From Bacteroidia bacterium (GTDB lineage Bacteria > Bacteroidota > Bacteroidia > UBA4408), in contig JADLFI010000024.1 in the NCBI GenBank assembly GCA_020845635.1, positions 1-48,593 of the forward strand: a DNA stretch of 48,593 nt, in the 5' to 3' direction. Below the pieces are notes generated by a model, which saw nothing but the letters and a program-made list of their open reading frames with translations, did no database searches and was not told where the DNA came from. The position numbers were made by a program, and so were the translations under genes. How positions within the stretch are numbered: position 1 is the first letter of the stretch; each line of letters starts with the position of its first letter. Positions 34,121 to 43,399 of this stretch are shown in pieces.

Positions 34121-34136
34121 TTGGCATAATCATTGA
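34121..34136 (+). promoter_or_regulatory. Sigma54-like promoter upstream of dnaK
   Basis: TTGGCATAATCATTGA (34121-34136) matches the -24/-12 consensus TTGGCAC-N5-TTGC at all but two bases: T for C after GGCA, and A for C in the -12 element. The spacing is exactly right. Transcription would start near 34147 with a 40-base leader to dnaK. No TAnnTTTG promoter of comparable quality was seen between 34014 and 34186. Confidence 0.45.
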
Positions 34137-34186
34137 CTAATGAAGATTAAGATAATTTAAAGCATTAACTTAAAACAATAATAAAT

Positions 34187-36088
34187 ATGGGAAAAATTAT
34201 AGGAATAGATTTAGGAACAACAAACTCATGCGTTGCCGTAATGGAAGGCAGCGAGTCGGTTGTTATACCTAACAACGAAGGAAAAAGAACTACTCCTTCA
34301 ATTGTGGCTTTTTTGGACAATGGCGAACGTAAAGTGGGCGACCCTGCCAAACGTCAAGCTATTACTAATCCAACCAAAACAGTTTATTCAATTAAACGTT
34401 TTATGGGCGAATCTTTTGATAAAGTAGGTAATGAAATTAGTCGTGTTCCTTATAAAGTAGCTAAAGGTGATAATAATACTCCGCGTGTTGATATTGATGG
34501 AAGATTGTACACACCACAAGAAATTTCGGCTATAGTATTACAAAAAATGAAAAAAACGGCCGAAGACTATTTGGGAACTACTGTTACCGAAGCTGTTATT
34601 ACAGTACCGGCCTACTTTAACGATGCTCAAAGACAAGCTACTAAAGAAGCCGGAGAAATTGCGGGTTTGAACGTAAAACGTATTATCAACGAACCTACTG
34701 CTGCTGCTTTGGCTTATGGATTAGACAAAAAGGGCAGTGATTTGAAAATTGTAGTATTCGACTGCGGTGGTGGTACACATGATGTTTCTGTTTTGGAATT
34801 GGGTGATGGCGTATTTGAAGTAAAATCAACTGAAGGAGATACCCACTTAGGAGGCGATGACTTTGATCAAAAAATAATTGATTGGTTGGTTCAGGAATTT
34901 AAAAACGATAATGGTGGTATTGATATTAGTAAAGATGCAATGGCTTTACAACGTTTAAAAGAAGCTGCCGAAAAAGCTAAAATTGAATTGTCGAGCACTA
35001 CATCTACCGAAATTAACTTACCTTATATTATGCCTGTTGATGGCATCCCTAAACACCTGGTAAGAACCTTAAGCAGAGCTAAGTTTGAACAATTGGTTGA
35101 CGATTTAGTGAAAAGAACCATTGAACCATGCCGCTCAGCACTAAAGAATGCCGGACTAAGCACTAGCGATATCAATGAAATAATATTAGTTGGTGGCTCA
35201 ACCAGAATACCTGCTATTCAAAATGCCGTTGAAAAATTCTTCGGAAAAGTTCCTTCAAAAGGAGTTAACCCTGATGAGGTTGTTGCCTTAGGTGCTGCTA
35301 TACAAGGTGGGGTATTGACCGGAGAAGTAAAAGACGTATTGCTTCTTGATGTTACTCCGCTTAGTTTAGGGATTGAAACTATGGGTGGTGTAATGACTAA
35401 ATTAATTGAATCAAACACTACCATTCCGGCAAAAAAGAGCGAAACCTTTAGTACTGCAAGCGATAATCAACCTTCGGTTGAAATACATATCTTGCAGGGC
35501 GAACGACCAATGGCTAATCAAAACCGAACCATAGGACGTTTCCACCTAGACGGTATTCCGCCTGCACCAAGAGGTATTCCTCAAATAGAAGTAACTTTTG
35601 ATATTGATGCCAACGGTATTTTACATGTGTCGGCTAAAGATAAGGCAACAGGTAAATCGCAACAAATTCGAATTGAAGCTTCTTCGGGTCTAAGCGATGA
35701 AGAAATAAAAAGAATGAAAACCGAAGCCGAAGCCAACGCTGAAAGCGACCGTAAAGCAAAAGAAGAGGCTGATAAGGTAAATGCTGCCGATGCGTTAATC
35801 TTTCAAACCGAGAAACAATTGAAAGAGTATGGCGATAAAATTCCGGCTGAGAAAAAACAAGCAATTGAATCAGGTTTAAACCAACTTAAAGCAGCTCATG
35901 CCGAGAAAAGTATCACTAAGATTGATACAGCAATGGAGCAACTAAATAGTGCATGGCAAGCAGCTTCTGAAGATATGTATAAAGCCGGTGCCAATGAAAA
36001 TGGCTCTGCTAATCCTACCGATAACAGTACCGGAAATACGGGAGAGGCTACTGATGTTGACTTTGAAGAAGTAAAAGAAAATAAGTAA
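34187..36088 (+). CDS. dnaK: Chaperone DnaK (Hsp70)
   Basis: DnaK is the ATP-dependent chaperone that works with DnaJ and GrpE. The start is [20 protein letters not shown]. The nucleotide-binding domain includes [14 protein letters not shown] (166-179) and the phosphate-2 motif DCGGGTHD (192-199), which in E. coli is [22 protein letters not shown] marks the linker region, and the substrate domain and helical lid follow. The C-terminal tail is [15 protein letters not shown]. The length (633) is full. The Cys/His variant of the phosphate motif is, as I recall, usual in Bacteroidota; the catalytic Thr197 is kept. It stands alone, with a terminator right after. No grpE or dnaJ is adjacent. Confidence 0.98.
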   Translation: MGKIIGIDLGTTNSCVAVMEGSESVVIPNNEGKRTTPSIVAFLDNGERKVGDPAKRQAITNPTKTVYSIKRFMGESFDKVGNEISRVPYKVAKGDNNTPRVDIDGRLYTPQEISAIVLQKMKKTAEDYLGTTVTEAVITVPAYFNDAQRQATKEAGEIAGLNVKRIINEPTAAALAYGLDKKGSDLKIVVFDCGGGTHDVSVLELGDGVFEVKSTEGDTHLGGDDFDQKIIDWLVQEFKNDNGGIDISKDAMALQRLKEAAEKAKIELSSTTSTEINLPYIMPVDGIPKHLVRTLSRAKFEQLVDDLVKRTIEPCRSALKNAGLSTSDINEIILVGGSTRIPAIQNAVEKFFGKVPSKGVNPDEVVALGAAIQGGVLTGEVKDVLLLDVTPLSLGIETMGGVMTKLIESNTTIPAKKSETFSTASDNQPSVEIHILQGERPMANQNRTIGRFHLDGIPPAPRGIPQIEVTFDIDANGILHVSAKDKATGKSQQIRIEASSGLSDEEIKRMKTEAEANAESDRKAKEEADKVNAADALIFQTEKQLKEYGDKIPAEKKQAIESGLNQLKAAHAEKSITKIDTAMEQLNSAWQAASEDMYKAGANENGSANPTDNSTGNTGEATDVDFEEVKENK

Positions 36089-36107
36089 TTAAGTGTTAGA
36101 TTAGAGT

Positions 36108-36144
36108 AAAATCCGATATCATTCAATTGGTATCGGATTTTTTT
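36108..36144 (+). terminator. Intrinsic terminator of dnaK
   Basis: The arms AAAATCCGATA (36108-36118) and TATCGGATTTT (36131-36141) pair perfectly over 11 bp with a 12-base loop and run into a T stretch. It is 20 bases after the dnaK stop. Confidence 0.8.
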
Positions 36145-36193
36145 ATTATTGCTTTATAAATAGTATTCACAATAAATTAATGAATTTTTCATA

Positions 36194-36228
36194 TATTGCT
36201 TAAGTATGGCTCAATAGAATTATATTTG
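36194..36228 (+). promoter_or_regulatory. Probable promoter of the glycan cluster
   Basis: The -7 element TATATTTG (36221-36228) is a full TAnnTTTG match. A TATTG ending at 36198 could be the -33 element, with a spacing of 22 bases. The start codon of the first glycosyltransferase is 25 bases downstream. Confidence 0.5.
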
Positions 36229-36252
36229 CAGTTTATTGGAAATATTAAAAAT

Positions 36253-37434
36253 ATGCGTATTGCGCTTGTAACCGATGGTATTTTTCCCTATGTAATTGGT
36301 GGAATGCAAAAACATTCATACTATTTATGTAAGTATTTAACTCGTTTGGGTGTTGAGGTTGACCTTTATCATACTAATATGAGTAAGTTTGACATTCAGA
36401 AGCTTGAATTATTTACAGAAGAAGAAAAATCAAAAATTAATTCAATAGTTATTAATTTCCCACAACTTAATAAAGTCCCAGGGCATTATTTACGGGCTTC
36501 GTATCGGTATTCATTAGAAATATTTAAAGTTTTTAAAAACAGACCTCCCGTTGATTTTATTTATTGTAAGGGATTTGCAGGTTGGAAATTAGCACAAGAA
36601 AAAACAGAAAACAAGCTTGATATTCCTTTGGCTATTAATTTTCATGGCTACGAAATGTTTCAACCTCCGCCAAATTTTCGTTCGCGCATAGAGCAATATT
36701 TGTTGTTCAGAGGGCCGGTAAAATATATATGCAACGCTGCCAATTATGTTATTTCTTATGGCGCAAAAATTGATGATGTAATTTTGTCTATTCCCGTTTC
36801 AAAATCTAAAATTATTTCTATTCCAACAGGTATTGAAGAGTCTTGGGTTAATCAAAAAATAAGGCCAACAGAGGCTGTCAAGCGTTTTTTATTTATTGGT
36901 CGTTATGAGCGTAGAAAAGGTATTCAAGAGTTAAGTGCTGCCATTGAGAAACTAAAGAGCAGCAATGTTGAGTTTCACTTTATTGGGCCTATTCCTAAAG
37001 AAAAGCAATTAAAAGATACCCGTGTTAAATACTATGGTTCAATCAGTAATCAGGAAGAGATAAGAAGTATTGTTCAAACAACAGATGTATTAGTTTGCCC
37101 AAGCTACAGTGAGGGAATGCCTAATGTTATAATGGAAGCTATGGCTAGTGGATTGGCTGTTATAGCAACCAATGTGGGAGCAGTTAATTTATTGGTAGGA
37201 GCCGATAACGGTTATTTAATGGAATTATCAGAACTGCATCAGTTAGAACAAATTCTGGAGCGAATTAATAACCTAGATGCACTAAGTATAGATAAAATGA
37301 AAAAGAATTCTGTGGAGAAAATAAAGCAACAATTTTTGTGGACAAATATTGCTCGAATACATCTCGATTTTTTTCAAAAGGCAATAGAAAATGGACATCA
37401 AAAAATTAACAAGTATAAGTTAAATGCTGAATAA
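36253..37434 (+). CDS. Glycosyltransferase family 4 (GT-B fold), first of cluster
   Basis: ATG at 36253 gives MRIALVTDGIFPYVIGGMQKH, the normal GT4 N-terminus with GGMQKH as the donor-side glycine loop. The 393-residue protein has the GT4 C-terminal site: FIGRYERRKGIQEL (about 211-224) and PSYSEGMPNVIMEAMASGLA (near 284-303), with the E-x7-E motif binding the nucleotide sugar. It is a cytoplasmic or membrane-peripheral enzyme. Sugar and linkage cannot be told. It overlaps the Wzy-like gene by 11 bases and heads a four-gene cluster that probably builds an exopolysaccharide or O-antigen-like glycan. Confidence 0.92.
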   Translation: MRIALVTDGIFPYVIGGMQKHSYYLCKYLTRLGVEVDLYHTNMSKFDIQKLELFTEEEKSKINSIVINFPQLNKVPGHYLRASYRYSLEIFKVFKNRPPVDFIYCKGFAGWKLAQEKTENKLDIPLAINFHGYEMFQPPPNFRSRIEQYLLFRGPVKYICNAANYVISYGAKIDDVILSIPVSKSKIISIPTGIEESWVNQKIRPTEAVKRFLFIGRYERRKGIQELSAAIEKLKSSNVEFHFIGPIPKEKQLKDTRVKYYGSISNQEEIRSIVQTTDVLVCPSYSEGMPNVIMEAMASGLAVIATNVGAVNLLVGADNGYLMELSELHQLEQILERINNLDALSIDKMKKNSVEKIKQQFLWTNIARIHLDFFQKAIENGHQKINKYKLNAE

Positions 37435-38710
37435 CGCACGAATAACATTATTGGTTTTTATTTCAGTTTTTGTAAGTTCAATAACTTTTTTTAAGAGCCC
37501 CTTCGAGGGCTACCTGCATTATTTTATTTTTCTTTTGTTGTTACCTGGTTTTGTGTCGCAATTTAAAATTGTAAAAACCCCTTTTCTTATTTTATTTATT
37601 CCCGCTGTTTGGGGTATTCTTCAAATATATGCCGGTAATAATACCTGGGCCGGATTTCTGAAAATATTTATTGGAACTTTACTTTCAGTGAGTTTCTACC
37701 AATATGTTATGTTACATTATAAATTTAATGTAGAAAAAATATTTACTTATTATTTAAAAGGGGTTTATATACTTTCTATTGTAGGTATAGTTCAGGTGGT
37801 AAGTTATTATGTTGGGTTTACTCCGGGGTATGATTACAAATGGATATTTAATAAATGGGGGGTGGTTCCCAATTCAAGTGGCGGTATTAGAATGAACTCT
37901 ATATTCTCCGAAGCATCACAATGTGCCATTATGTTTTCTCCTGCGGTATTTGTTGCCATATATAATATTATCTTCAGAAAAAATTATTTTATACACACAC
38001 AAAAAGGAATTATCATTATCATAGCCTCCATCCTTACTACATCATCAACTGGTTTTATTGGTATTTTTATGTCAGGCCTTCTTATCATAATTAACCATGC
38101 TAAAGTATCAAATATTATCATCGCTAGCTTTGTGTTTATTTCTTTAGGAACTTTTATGTACAATGCCTCTCCCGAATTTAAAAAACGTATTGACAGTGGA
38201 GTAGGTCTATGGGTTGATGAAGATTTTTCTGTTGAAAATGTGAATTCTTCAAGCTTTGTGCTTTATAATAATTATAAAATTGCAACCGAAAACTTTAAAC
38301 ATAATCCTATTGGAGGTACCGGGCTAGGCTCGCATGCCATAGCCTTTGATAAATATTCATTAACCAAACAAGCAGGGGTCTTAGATATTGAATTTAATAA
38401 GTCTGATGCTAACAGTATGTTTTTACGTTTGCTTTCTGAGACAGGTTTGCTGGGGATTGGTTTTTTTATACTTTTTATCTTTAAGTATTATGTTTCGCGA
38501 AGCCGAACAGTGAGTAACTCGCAGCATTGGATTATTGGGAGCGCCATATTGGTACTAATTATTCTATACTTATTACGCCAAGGGAATTATTTTATTAATG
38601 GATTTCCTTTTTTTATGTGGTTGTATTATTACAACGCAGTAAATTATAAAAATATGCAAACCAATACTAACCAGTTGACTGAAATAAATACCAAAATAGA
38701 AAATGCATAA
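37424..38710 (+). CDS. Wzy/O-antigen ligase-like polytopic membrane protein
   Basis: The 428-residue protein has about ten to twelve membrane segments and one long extracytoplasmic loop (about 245-325). That loop contains NPIGGTGLGSHAIAF (292-306), the G-x-G-x-G-type motif seen in the Wzy_C/O-antigen ligase family. Such proteins polymerise repeat units or ligate glycan to an acceptor on the periplasmic face. Sequence cannot separate polymerase from ligase. It overlaps the preceding glycosyltransferase by 11 bases and the next by 8, so all three are co-translated. Confidence 0.85.
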   Translation: MLNNARITLLVFISVFVSSITFFKSPFEGYLHYFIFLLLLPGFVSQFKIVKTPFLILFIPAVWGILQIYAGNNTWAGFLKIFIGTLLSVSFYQYVMLHYKFNVEKIFTYYLKGVYILSIVGIVQVVSYYVGFTPGYDYKWIFNKWGVVPNSSGGIRMNSIFSEASQCAIMFSPAVFVAIYNIIFRKNYFIHTQKGIIIIIASILTTSSTGFIGIFMSGLLIIINHAKVSNIIIASFVFISLGTFMYNASPEFKKRIDSGVGLWVDEDFSVENVNSSSFVLYNNYKIATENFKHNPIGGTGLGSHAIAFDKYSLTKQAGVLDIEFNKSDANSMFLRLLSETGLLGIGFFILFIFKYYVSRSRTVSNSQHWIIGSAILVLIILYLLRQGNYFINGFPFFMWLYYYNAVNYKNMQTNTNQLTEINTKIENA

Positions 38711-39755
38711 AATATTATTTTTATATACTGAATTAGCAGGTTACTTTTTATCTTGTATTGCTGAATTAAACAAGCAACCTAATATAGATATATATATTGT
38801 TAGATGGCCGGTAAATAAAGAAGCTCCTTTCGATTTTAATTTTAACGAAAACGTTAAAGTATATAGTCGTAACGACTATTCTGATGAACAGTTATTATCA
38901 TTAGTTCAAGAAATTAATCCATCTGTTATTTACACTAGCGGTTGGATAGATAAAGGATATTTAGAAGTTTGTAAATTATTTAAAAACAAAATTCCTGTAA
39001 TTGTTGGTTTTGATAATCAATGGCAAGGAACCATAAAGCAATATATAGCCACTTTAATTAGTTTTCGTAAAATTCATCCGTATTTTAATTATTGTTGGGT
39101 ACCCGGAAAACCACAGTTTGAGTACGCTACTCGCTTAGGCTTTAGAGCCAAACAAATATTAACCGGATTTTATGTGGCTGATTATGCTTTGTTTGATGGT
39201 TTTCATAAAAAGTTTTTAAACGAAAAGAAACAAAATTTTCCCAAACGATTTATTTTCATTGGACGATATTATAGTTTTAAAGGCATTGAAGAATTATGGC
39301 ATGCTTTTATTAATCTAGATAAAAAGTATAATACCGATTGGGAATTATGGTGTTTAGGTACAGGTGACATTGATCCTATTGAACACCCCAAGATTAAACA
39401 CTTTGGTTTTGTTCAACCTCAAATGCTTGAAGATTTTGTAAAACAAACAGGAGTTTTTATTCTTCCTAGTAGATTTGAACCTTGGGGAGTGGTAGTGCAT
39501 GAGTTTGCCGCAGCCGGATTTCCATTACTTTGCAGTAATACTGTAGGAGCTAATTCTGCTTTTTTGGTTGATGGTATTAATGGATATATCTTTGAGGCAA
39601 ACAACTCCAATTCAATAGAAGCAGCAATGACCAAAATTATTAATAAATCAAACCAGGAACTATTGGCTATGGGTGAAATTAGTACACAGAGAGCAGCTAC
39701 CATAACTCCTCAAAAATGGGTAGATAGTTTGATGAGTGTAGTAATAAAAAATTAA
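38703..39755 (+). CDS. Glycosyltransferase family 4, second of cluster
   Basis: The 350-residue GT-B protein has the C-terminal donor site FIFIGRYYSFKGIEELW (about 182-198) and PSRFEPWGVVVHEFAAAGFP (257-276), where the two glutamates of E-x7-E are Glu261 and Glu269. The acceptor-side half differs from the first GT4 of the cluster: it begins HKILFLYTELAGYFLSCI rather than with a Gly-rich loop, so the two are not a recent duplication. It overlaps the Wzy-like gene by 8 bases and precedes asnB by 9. Confidence 0.9.
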   Translation: MHKILFLYTELAGYFLSCIAELNKQPNIDIYIVRWPVNKEAPFDFNFNENVKVYSRNDYSDEQLLSLVQEINPSVIYTSGWIDKGYLEVCKLFKNKIPVIVGFDNQWQGTIKQYIATLISFRKIHPYFNYCWVPGKPQFEYATRLGFRAKQILTGFYVADYALFDGFHKKFLNEKKQNFPKRFIFIGRYYSFKGIEELWHAFINLDKKYNTDWELWCLGTGDIDPIEHPKIKHFGFVQPQMLEDFVKQTGVFILPSRFEPWGVVVHEFAAAGFPLLCSNTVGANSAFLVDGINGYIFEANNSNSIEAAMTKIINKSNQELLAMGEISTQRAATITPQKWVDSLMSVVIKN

Positions 39756-39764
39756 CTATTAATT

Positions 39765-41651
39765 ATGTGTGGAATAAACGGAATTTTTGGAATTGAAAAT
39801 AAAGAGAAGAGTGCCTCATTTTTGCATGATATGAACAAAGCTATGGCTCATCGAGGACCTGATGATGAAGGTGTTTATAGCAACTCTTATATTGCACTGA
39901 GTCAAAGAAGACTTTCTATTATTGATTTATCGTCTAATGGGCATCAACCTATGTGGAGTAATGATAATAGACTTTGCATAGTGTATAACGGTGAACTGTA
40001 TAATTACAAGGAATTAAAATTTGATTTGGAAAGAGCCAGAAATAACTCGAACGAAAAACCATATCATTTTAAAACCAATACAGATACAGAAGTTATTTTG
40101 GCGGCATTTTTAAGATGGGGAAAAGATTGCCTTCATCAATTCAATGGAATGTTTGCTTTTGCCATTTGGGATACTCAAACAGAGCACTTGTTTATTGCCC
40201 GCGACAGAATGGGGATAAAACCACTTTATTACGCACGAAACAATAATGTTCTGGCTTTTTCATCAGAAATAAGGGCTTTGTTAAAATCCCAAATAGTGTC
40301 TCCTAAACTAAATAATCTTGCATTATCTGATTATATCAGGTATCAAACAGCATTTGCACCGCATACTTTAATTAAAGATGTTTTTATGCTTTTGCCTGGG
40401 CATTATATAGAAACATCGCGCAATAACTTTAATATCAAGCAGTACTGGAACATTAACTCATTTGTAAATAAGACTGACGAAGACACTTCTTATAGTGAAG
40501 TATGCCAAAAAGTGAAAAATTTATTTGAAAAATCAGTAAAGCGAAGATTAATATCTGATGTTCCTTTTGGAGCTTTCTTATCTGGGGGTATAGACAGTAG
40601 CGCTGTAGTGGGTATGATGAGTAAAGTATCAAACACTAAAGTGAAAACTTTTAGTGTGATTTTTGATGAAGGCCAGTTCAGTGAAGCCAAGTACGCCCGA
40701 TTGATTGCTGAAAAATTTAACACTGAGCATCATGAAATAAAATTAAGCCCCAATGATTTTAAGAATGAGGTGAATGATGCATTATTGGCTACTGACCACC
40801 CGGGCGGTGATGGTCCCAATACCTATGTAGTGAGCAAGGCTACTAAAAATGCAGGTATTACTATGGCATTGTCGGGTTTAGGAGGTGATGAGCTATTTGC
40901 CGGTTACGATATTTTTAAACGCTCGTTGAAACTTGAAAAACTAAAATGGTTAGCAGCAATTCCGGGAATATCAGTAGCGGCACAAATTAATAAAATGATT
41001 AGACCAGGAATTGCAGCAGATAAAATTGCAGAGTTATTTGCTTTAAATTCATTCAATCTTAGAAATACTTATCCCTTAGCCCGGCAGGTTTTTCTTGAAG
41101 AACAAATTAATAAAATTCTGCGAAATAAAGCCGAGAAAAGTAGTATTCATGAAATTATTAAACATATTAATTTAAAGAATAAAAACATACTATCTGCCGT
41201 AAGCATTGCAGAAATTAGTACTTATATGCAAAATGTATTACTTCGTGATACCGATCAAATGAGTATGGCTCACGCATTAGAGGTTAGAGTTCCTTTTTTG
41301 GATTACGAGCTGATTGAATATGTAGTGGGATTGCCGGATAAATTTAAAATTCCGACAAGTCCTAAAAAATTGCTGGTTGACTCTTTGGGCGACATGTTAC
41401 CTCCGGAAATAGTAAATCGCCCTAAAATGGGCTTTACTTTGCCCTGGAAAGAATGGTTAAAAACCGATTTAAAACCATTGTGCGAAGATAATTTACAGAA
41501 ATTAGCACAAAACCCATATTTTGATGGTAAAGAAATTGAATCACTCTGGAAACGCTTTTTAAACAACGACCCACATATAACTTGGAGCAGGATATGGTAT
41601 TTAGTTTCATTGCAACATTGGATAAGTACTAATAATATTGAAATAGAATAA
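39765..41651 (+). CDS. asnB: Asparagine synthase (glutamine-hydrolysing) family protein
   Basis: Cys2 of MCGINGIFG is the glutaminase nucleophile, which hydrolyses Gln to ammonia. RGPDDEG (30-36) and YNGELYN (74-80) belong to the same domain. The synthetase domain has the PP-loop SGGIDSS (273-279) and later SGLGGDELFAGY. The length is 628. AsnB-type proteins in polysaccharide clusters often amidate sugar acids or glycan intermediates instead of aspartate; this gene lies 9 bases after two glycosyltransferases and a Wzy-like gene, which favours that reading. Plain asparagine synthesis is also possible. Confidence 0.93.
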   Translation: MCGINGIFGIENKEKSASFLHDMNKAMAHRGPDDEGVYSNSYIALSQRRLSIIDLSSNGHQPMWSNDNRLCIVYNGELYNYKELKFDLERARNNSNEKPYHFKTNTDTEVILAAFLRWGKDCLHQFNGMFAFAIWDTQTEHLFIARDRMGIKPLYYARNNNVLAFSSEIRALLKSQIVSPKLNNLALSDYIRYQTAFAPHTLIKDVFMLLPGHYIETSRNNFNIKQYWNINSFVNKTDEDTSYSEVCQKVKNLFEKSVKRRLISDVPFGAFLSGGIDSSAVVGMMSKVSNTKVKTFSVIFDEGQFSEAKYARLIAEKFNTEHHEIKLSPNDFKNEVNDALLATDHPGGDGPNTYVVSKATKNAGITMALSGLGGDELFAGYDIFKRSLKLEKLKWLAAIPGISVAAQINKMIRPGIAADKIAELFALNSFNLRNTYPLARQVFLEEQINKILRNKAEKSSIHEIIKHINLKNKNILSAVSIAEISTYMQNVLLRDTDQMSMAHALEVRVPFLDYELIEYVVGLPDKFKIPTSPKKLLVDSLGDMLPPEIVNRPKMGFTLPWKEWLKTDLKPLCEDNLQKLAQNPYFDGKEIESLWKRFLNNDPHITWSRIWYLVSLQHWISTNNIEIE

Positions 41652-41741
41652 GATTACCTTTATGTAAAGTTGTGGGGGGCTAATAAAGAGTAGTGACTTT
41701 TAAAATACATAGTAGTTGTGTTAATTTATAAATAATTATAG

Positions 41742-41772
41742 TTTGTCAGGTCAAGATAACTTCTTATCATTG
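41742..41772 (+). promoter_or_regulatory. Probable promoter of the cyclophilin-FKBP gene
   Basis: A -33 TTTG (41742-41745) and a -7 TATCATTG (41765-41772, one mismatch to TAnnTTTG) are 19 bases apart, the usual spacing. The leader would be about 60 bases. The gene before it ends at 41651, so this gene needs its own promoter. Confidence 0.45.
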
Positions 41773-41839
41773 CAAATTATTGTTGGTATGATTATTGATA
41801 GATTAAACCAATAATTTTTTAATATCAAACTACTAAAAA

Positions 41840-42889
41840 ATGAAATTACAACATCTTTTACTTACATGCCTTTCCCTAATAATTTATACGGCAGGAGCAC
41901 AAACAAATAATCAAAATAAGAAAATGGAAAAAGAATTTTTAGAAAAACAATCTGATGGCATTTATGCGCACATTAACACTAACAGAGGAGATATTTTTTT
42001 ACAGTTAGAAATGAAAAAAACACCTTTAACTGTAGCTAATTTTGTTGGATTAGCAGAAGGTACCATTCCTAATAATAAGAAAGCTGCAGGAGTTCCTTTT
42101 TATGATGGTTTATTGTTTCATAGAGTGATACCAAATTTTATGATTCAAGGAGGTTGTCCTTTAGGTAATGGAACAGGTGACCCCGGATATAAATTTGCCG
42201 ATGAGTTTGATTCTACTTTATTGCATACCGGTCCGGGCATTTTGTCAATGGCTAACTCAGGCCCCGGAACTAATGGAAGTCAGTTTTTTATTACTCATGT
42301 AAAAACAGATTGGCTTAATGGTAAACATACTGTTTTTGGCCACGTAGTTCAAGGCCAGGACGTGGTGAATGCCATACAAGGTAATGACACTATGCTTTCA
42401 ATAACAATTTTACGTAAAGGAGATGAAGCCAAGGCTTTCAATGCTCCAGAAGTATTCAAGAAACAGCAAGAGATTGCCAAAGAAAAAGAAGCTCAAAGAG
42501 AAAAGATAGAGAAAGAAAATATAGAACGTGCTTTAAACGAAAAATATAAAGATGCCAAAGTAACAGAAAGTGGATTACGTTACATTATGACTAAAGAAGG
42601 AACCGGCCCAAATCCTACGGCAAATAGCAAAGTAACAGTTCATTATACAGGAACATTATTATCAAACGGTCAAAAATTTGATAGCTCCTTAGATCGCGGG
42701 CAACCGGCTACTTTCGGCTTAAATCAAGTAATTAAAGGCTGGACAGAGGGTATTCAATTAATGAAAGCAGGGGGTAAATGTACTTTTATTATTCCTTATG
42801 ACTTAGCTTATGGTGAAAGAGGTTATCCGGGAGTTATACCTCCTAAAGCATGGTTGGTTTTTGACGTTGATTTAATAAGTTTTGAGTAA
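41840..42889 (+). CDS. Exported dual-family immunophilin: cyclophilin plus FKBP
   Basis: A signal peptide (MKLQHLLLTCLSLIIYTAGA) sends the 349-residue protein to the periplasm. Residues 40-192 form a cyclophilin domain with FHRVIPNFMIQGG (93-105; catalytic Arg95, plus Phe100 and Gln103) and GSQFFIT (146-152). A charged helix (204-235) links it to an FKBP domain (243-347) with VHYTG (267-271, Tyr269), FDSS (280-283, Asp281), VIKGW (297-301) and AYGERG (323-328). Both peptidyl-prolyl isomerase sites look complete. This cyclophilin-then-FKBP order is a rare architecture known from a few bacteria, including Flavobacterium and Cytophaga relatives. It probably helps fold exported proteins. It is monocistronic. 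Confidence 0.95.
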   Translation: MKLQHLLLTCLSLIIYTAGAQTNNQNKKMEKEFLEKQSDGIYAHINTNRGDIFLQLEMKKTPLTVANFVGLAEGTIPNNKKAAGVPFYDGLLFHRVIPNFMIQGGCPLGNGTGDPGYKFADEFDSTLLHTGPGILSMANSGPGTNGSQFFITHVKTDWLNGKHTVFGHVVQGQDVVNAIQGNDTMLSITILRKGDEAKAFNAPEVFKKQQEIAKEKEAQREKIEKENIERALNEKYKDAKVTESGLRYIMTKEGTGPNPTANSKVTVHYTGTLLSNGQKFDSSLDRGQPATFGLNQVIKGWTEGIQLMKAGGKCTFIIPYDLAYGERGYPGVIPPKAWLVFDVDLISFE

Positions 42890-43399
42890 TAAATAGAACC
42901 TCAATCGCTTTGATTTTTTAATCAACGTATTTTTTGTTCGAGTTTTAAAGCAAAGTAATCCATTCTCGTTGAAGGGCTTAGCACCTAACTCAAATAGTTG
43001 CCGAATGAATTTTGGCATGAAGGTTTGTTTTTGGAATCAACTTTAAAAATTTCTTTGCCCATTCAGTAGGTTATACTATTGGTGCTACCGGTATTGGGTC
43101 TTGGGGTGATTATGTATATAAAAAGGTTTACACTAGCCTTAATTGGATAGTTCAGATTATTTATTGGAACTCCAAAAATCAATATCATTCATGGCTTTGA
43201 TGGTTCATTAAATATTCCAATTTCATTTAGCCTTTTACTGTATAGTTCTGCTTGGAACTTTTTTGGAGTTATTCCCTTTTATAATGCAATGCCGCATACA
43301 ACAATAGTGACTTTAGGTAAATATTTGACTCTCCAATGAGGAAAGTACATAATTGCGGTTTATTTTTAACTCAGGTAATCTTGTAAATTCAGTAATATC
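42890..43399. other. 510-base region without intact gene, possibly decayed
   Basis: No intact gene is visible on either strand. On the minus strand one frame from about 43305 down to 43190 reads KGITPKKFQAELYSKRLNEI and then GIFNEPSKP before a stop. An adjoining frame (about 43390-43315) reads LPELKINRNYVLSSLESQIF. Both have protein-like composition and are broken by stops, so a degraded gene (perhaps a transposase-like tail) is possible. On the plus strand a 58-codon frame (about 43029-43200) contains FAHSVGYTIGATGIGSWGDY. None of these can be assigned. A near sigma54-like TTGGCATGAAGGTTTG at 43013 has no gene after it. Confidence 0.4.

Noticed and set aside
43013-43028. Second sigma54-like sequence TTGGCATGAAGGTTTG
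   Set aside because: Partial match only, and no gene starts downstream on that strand.
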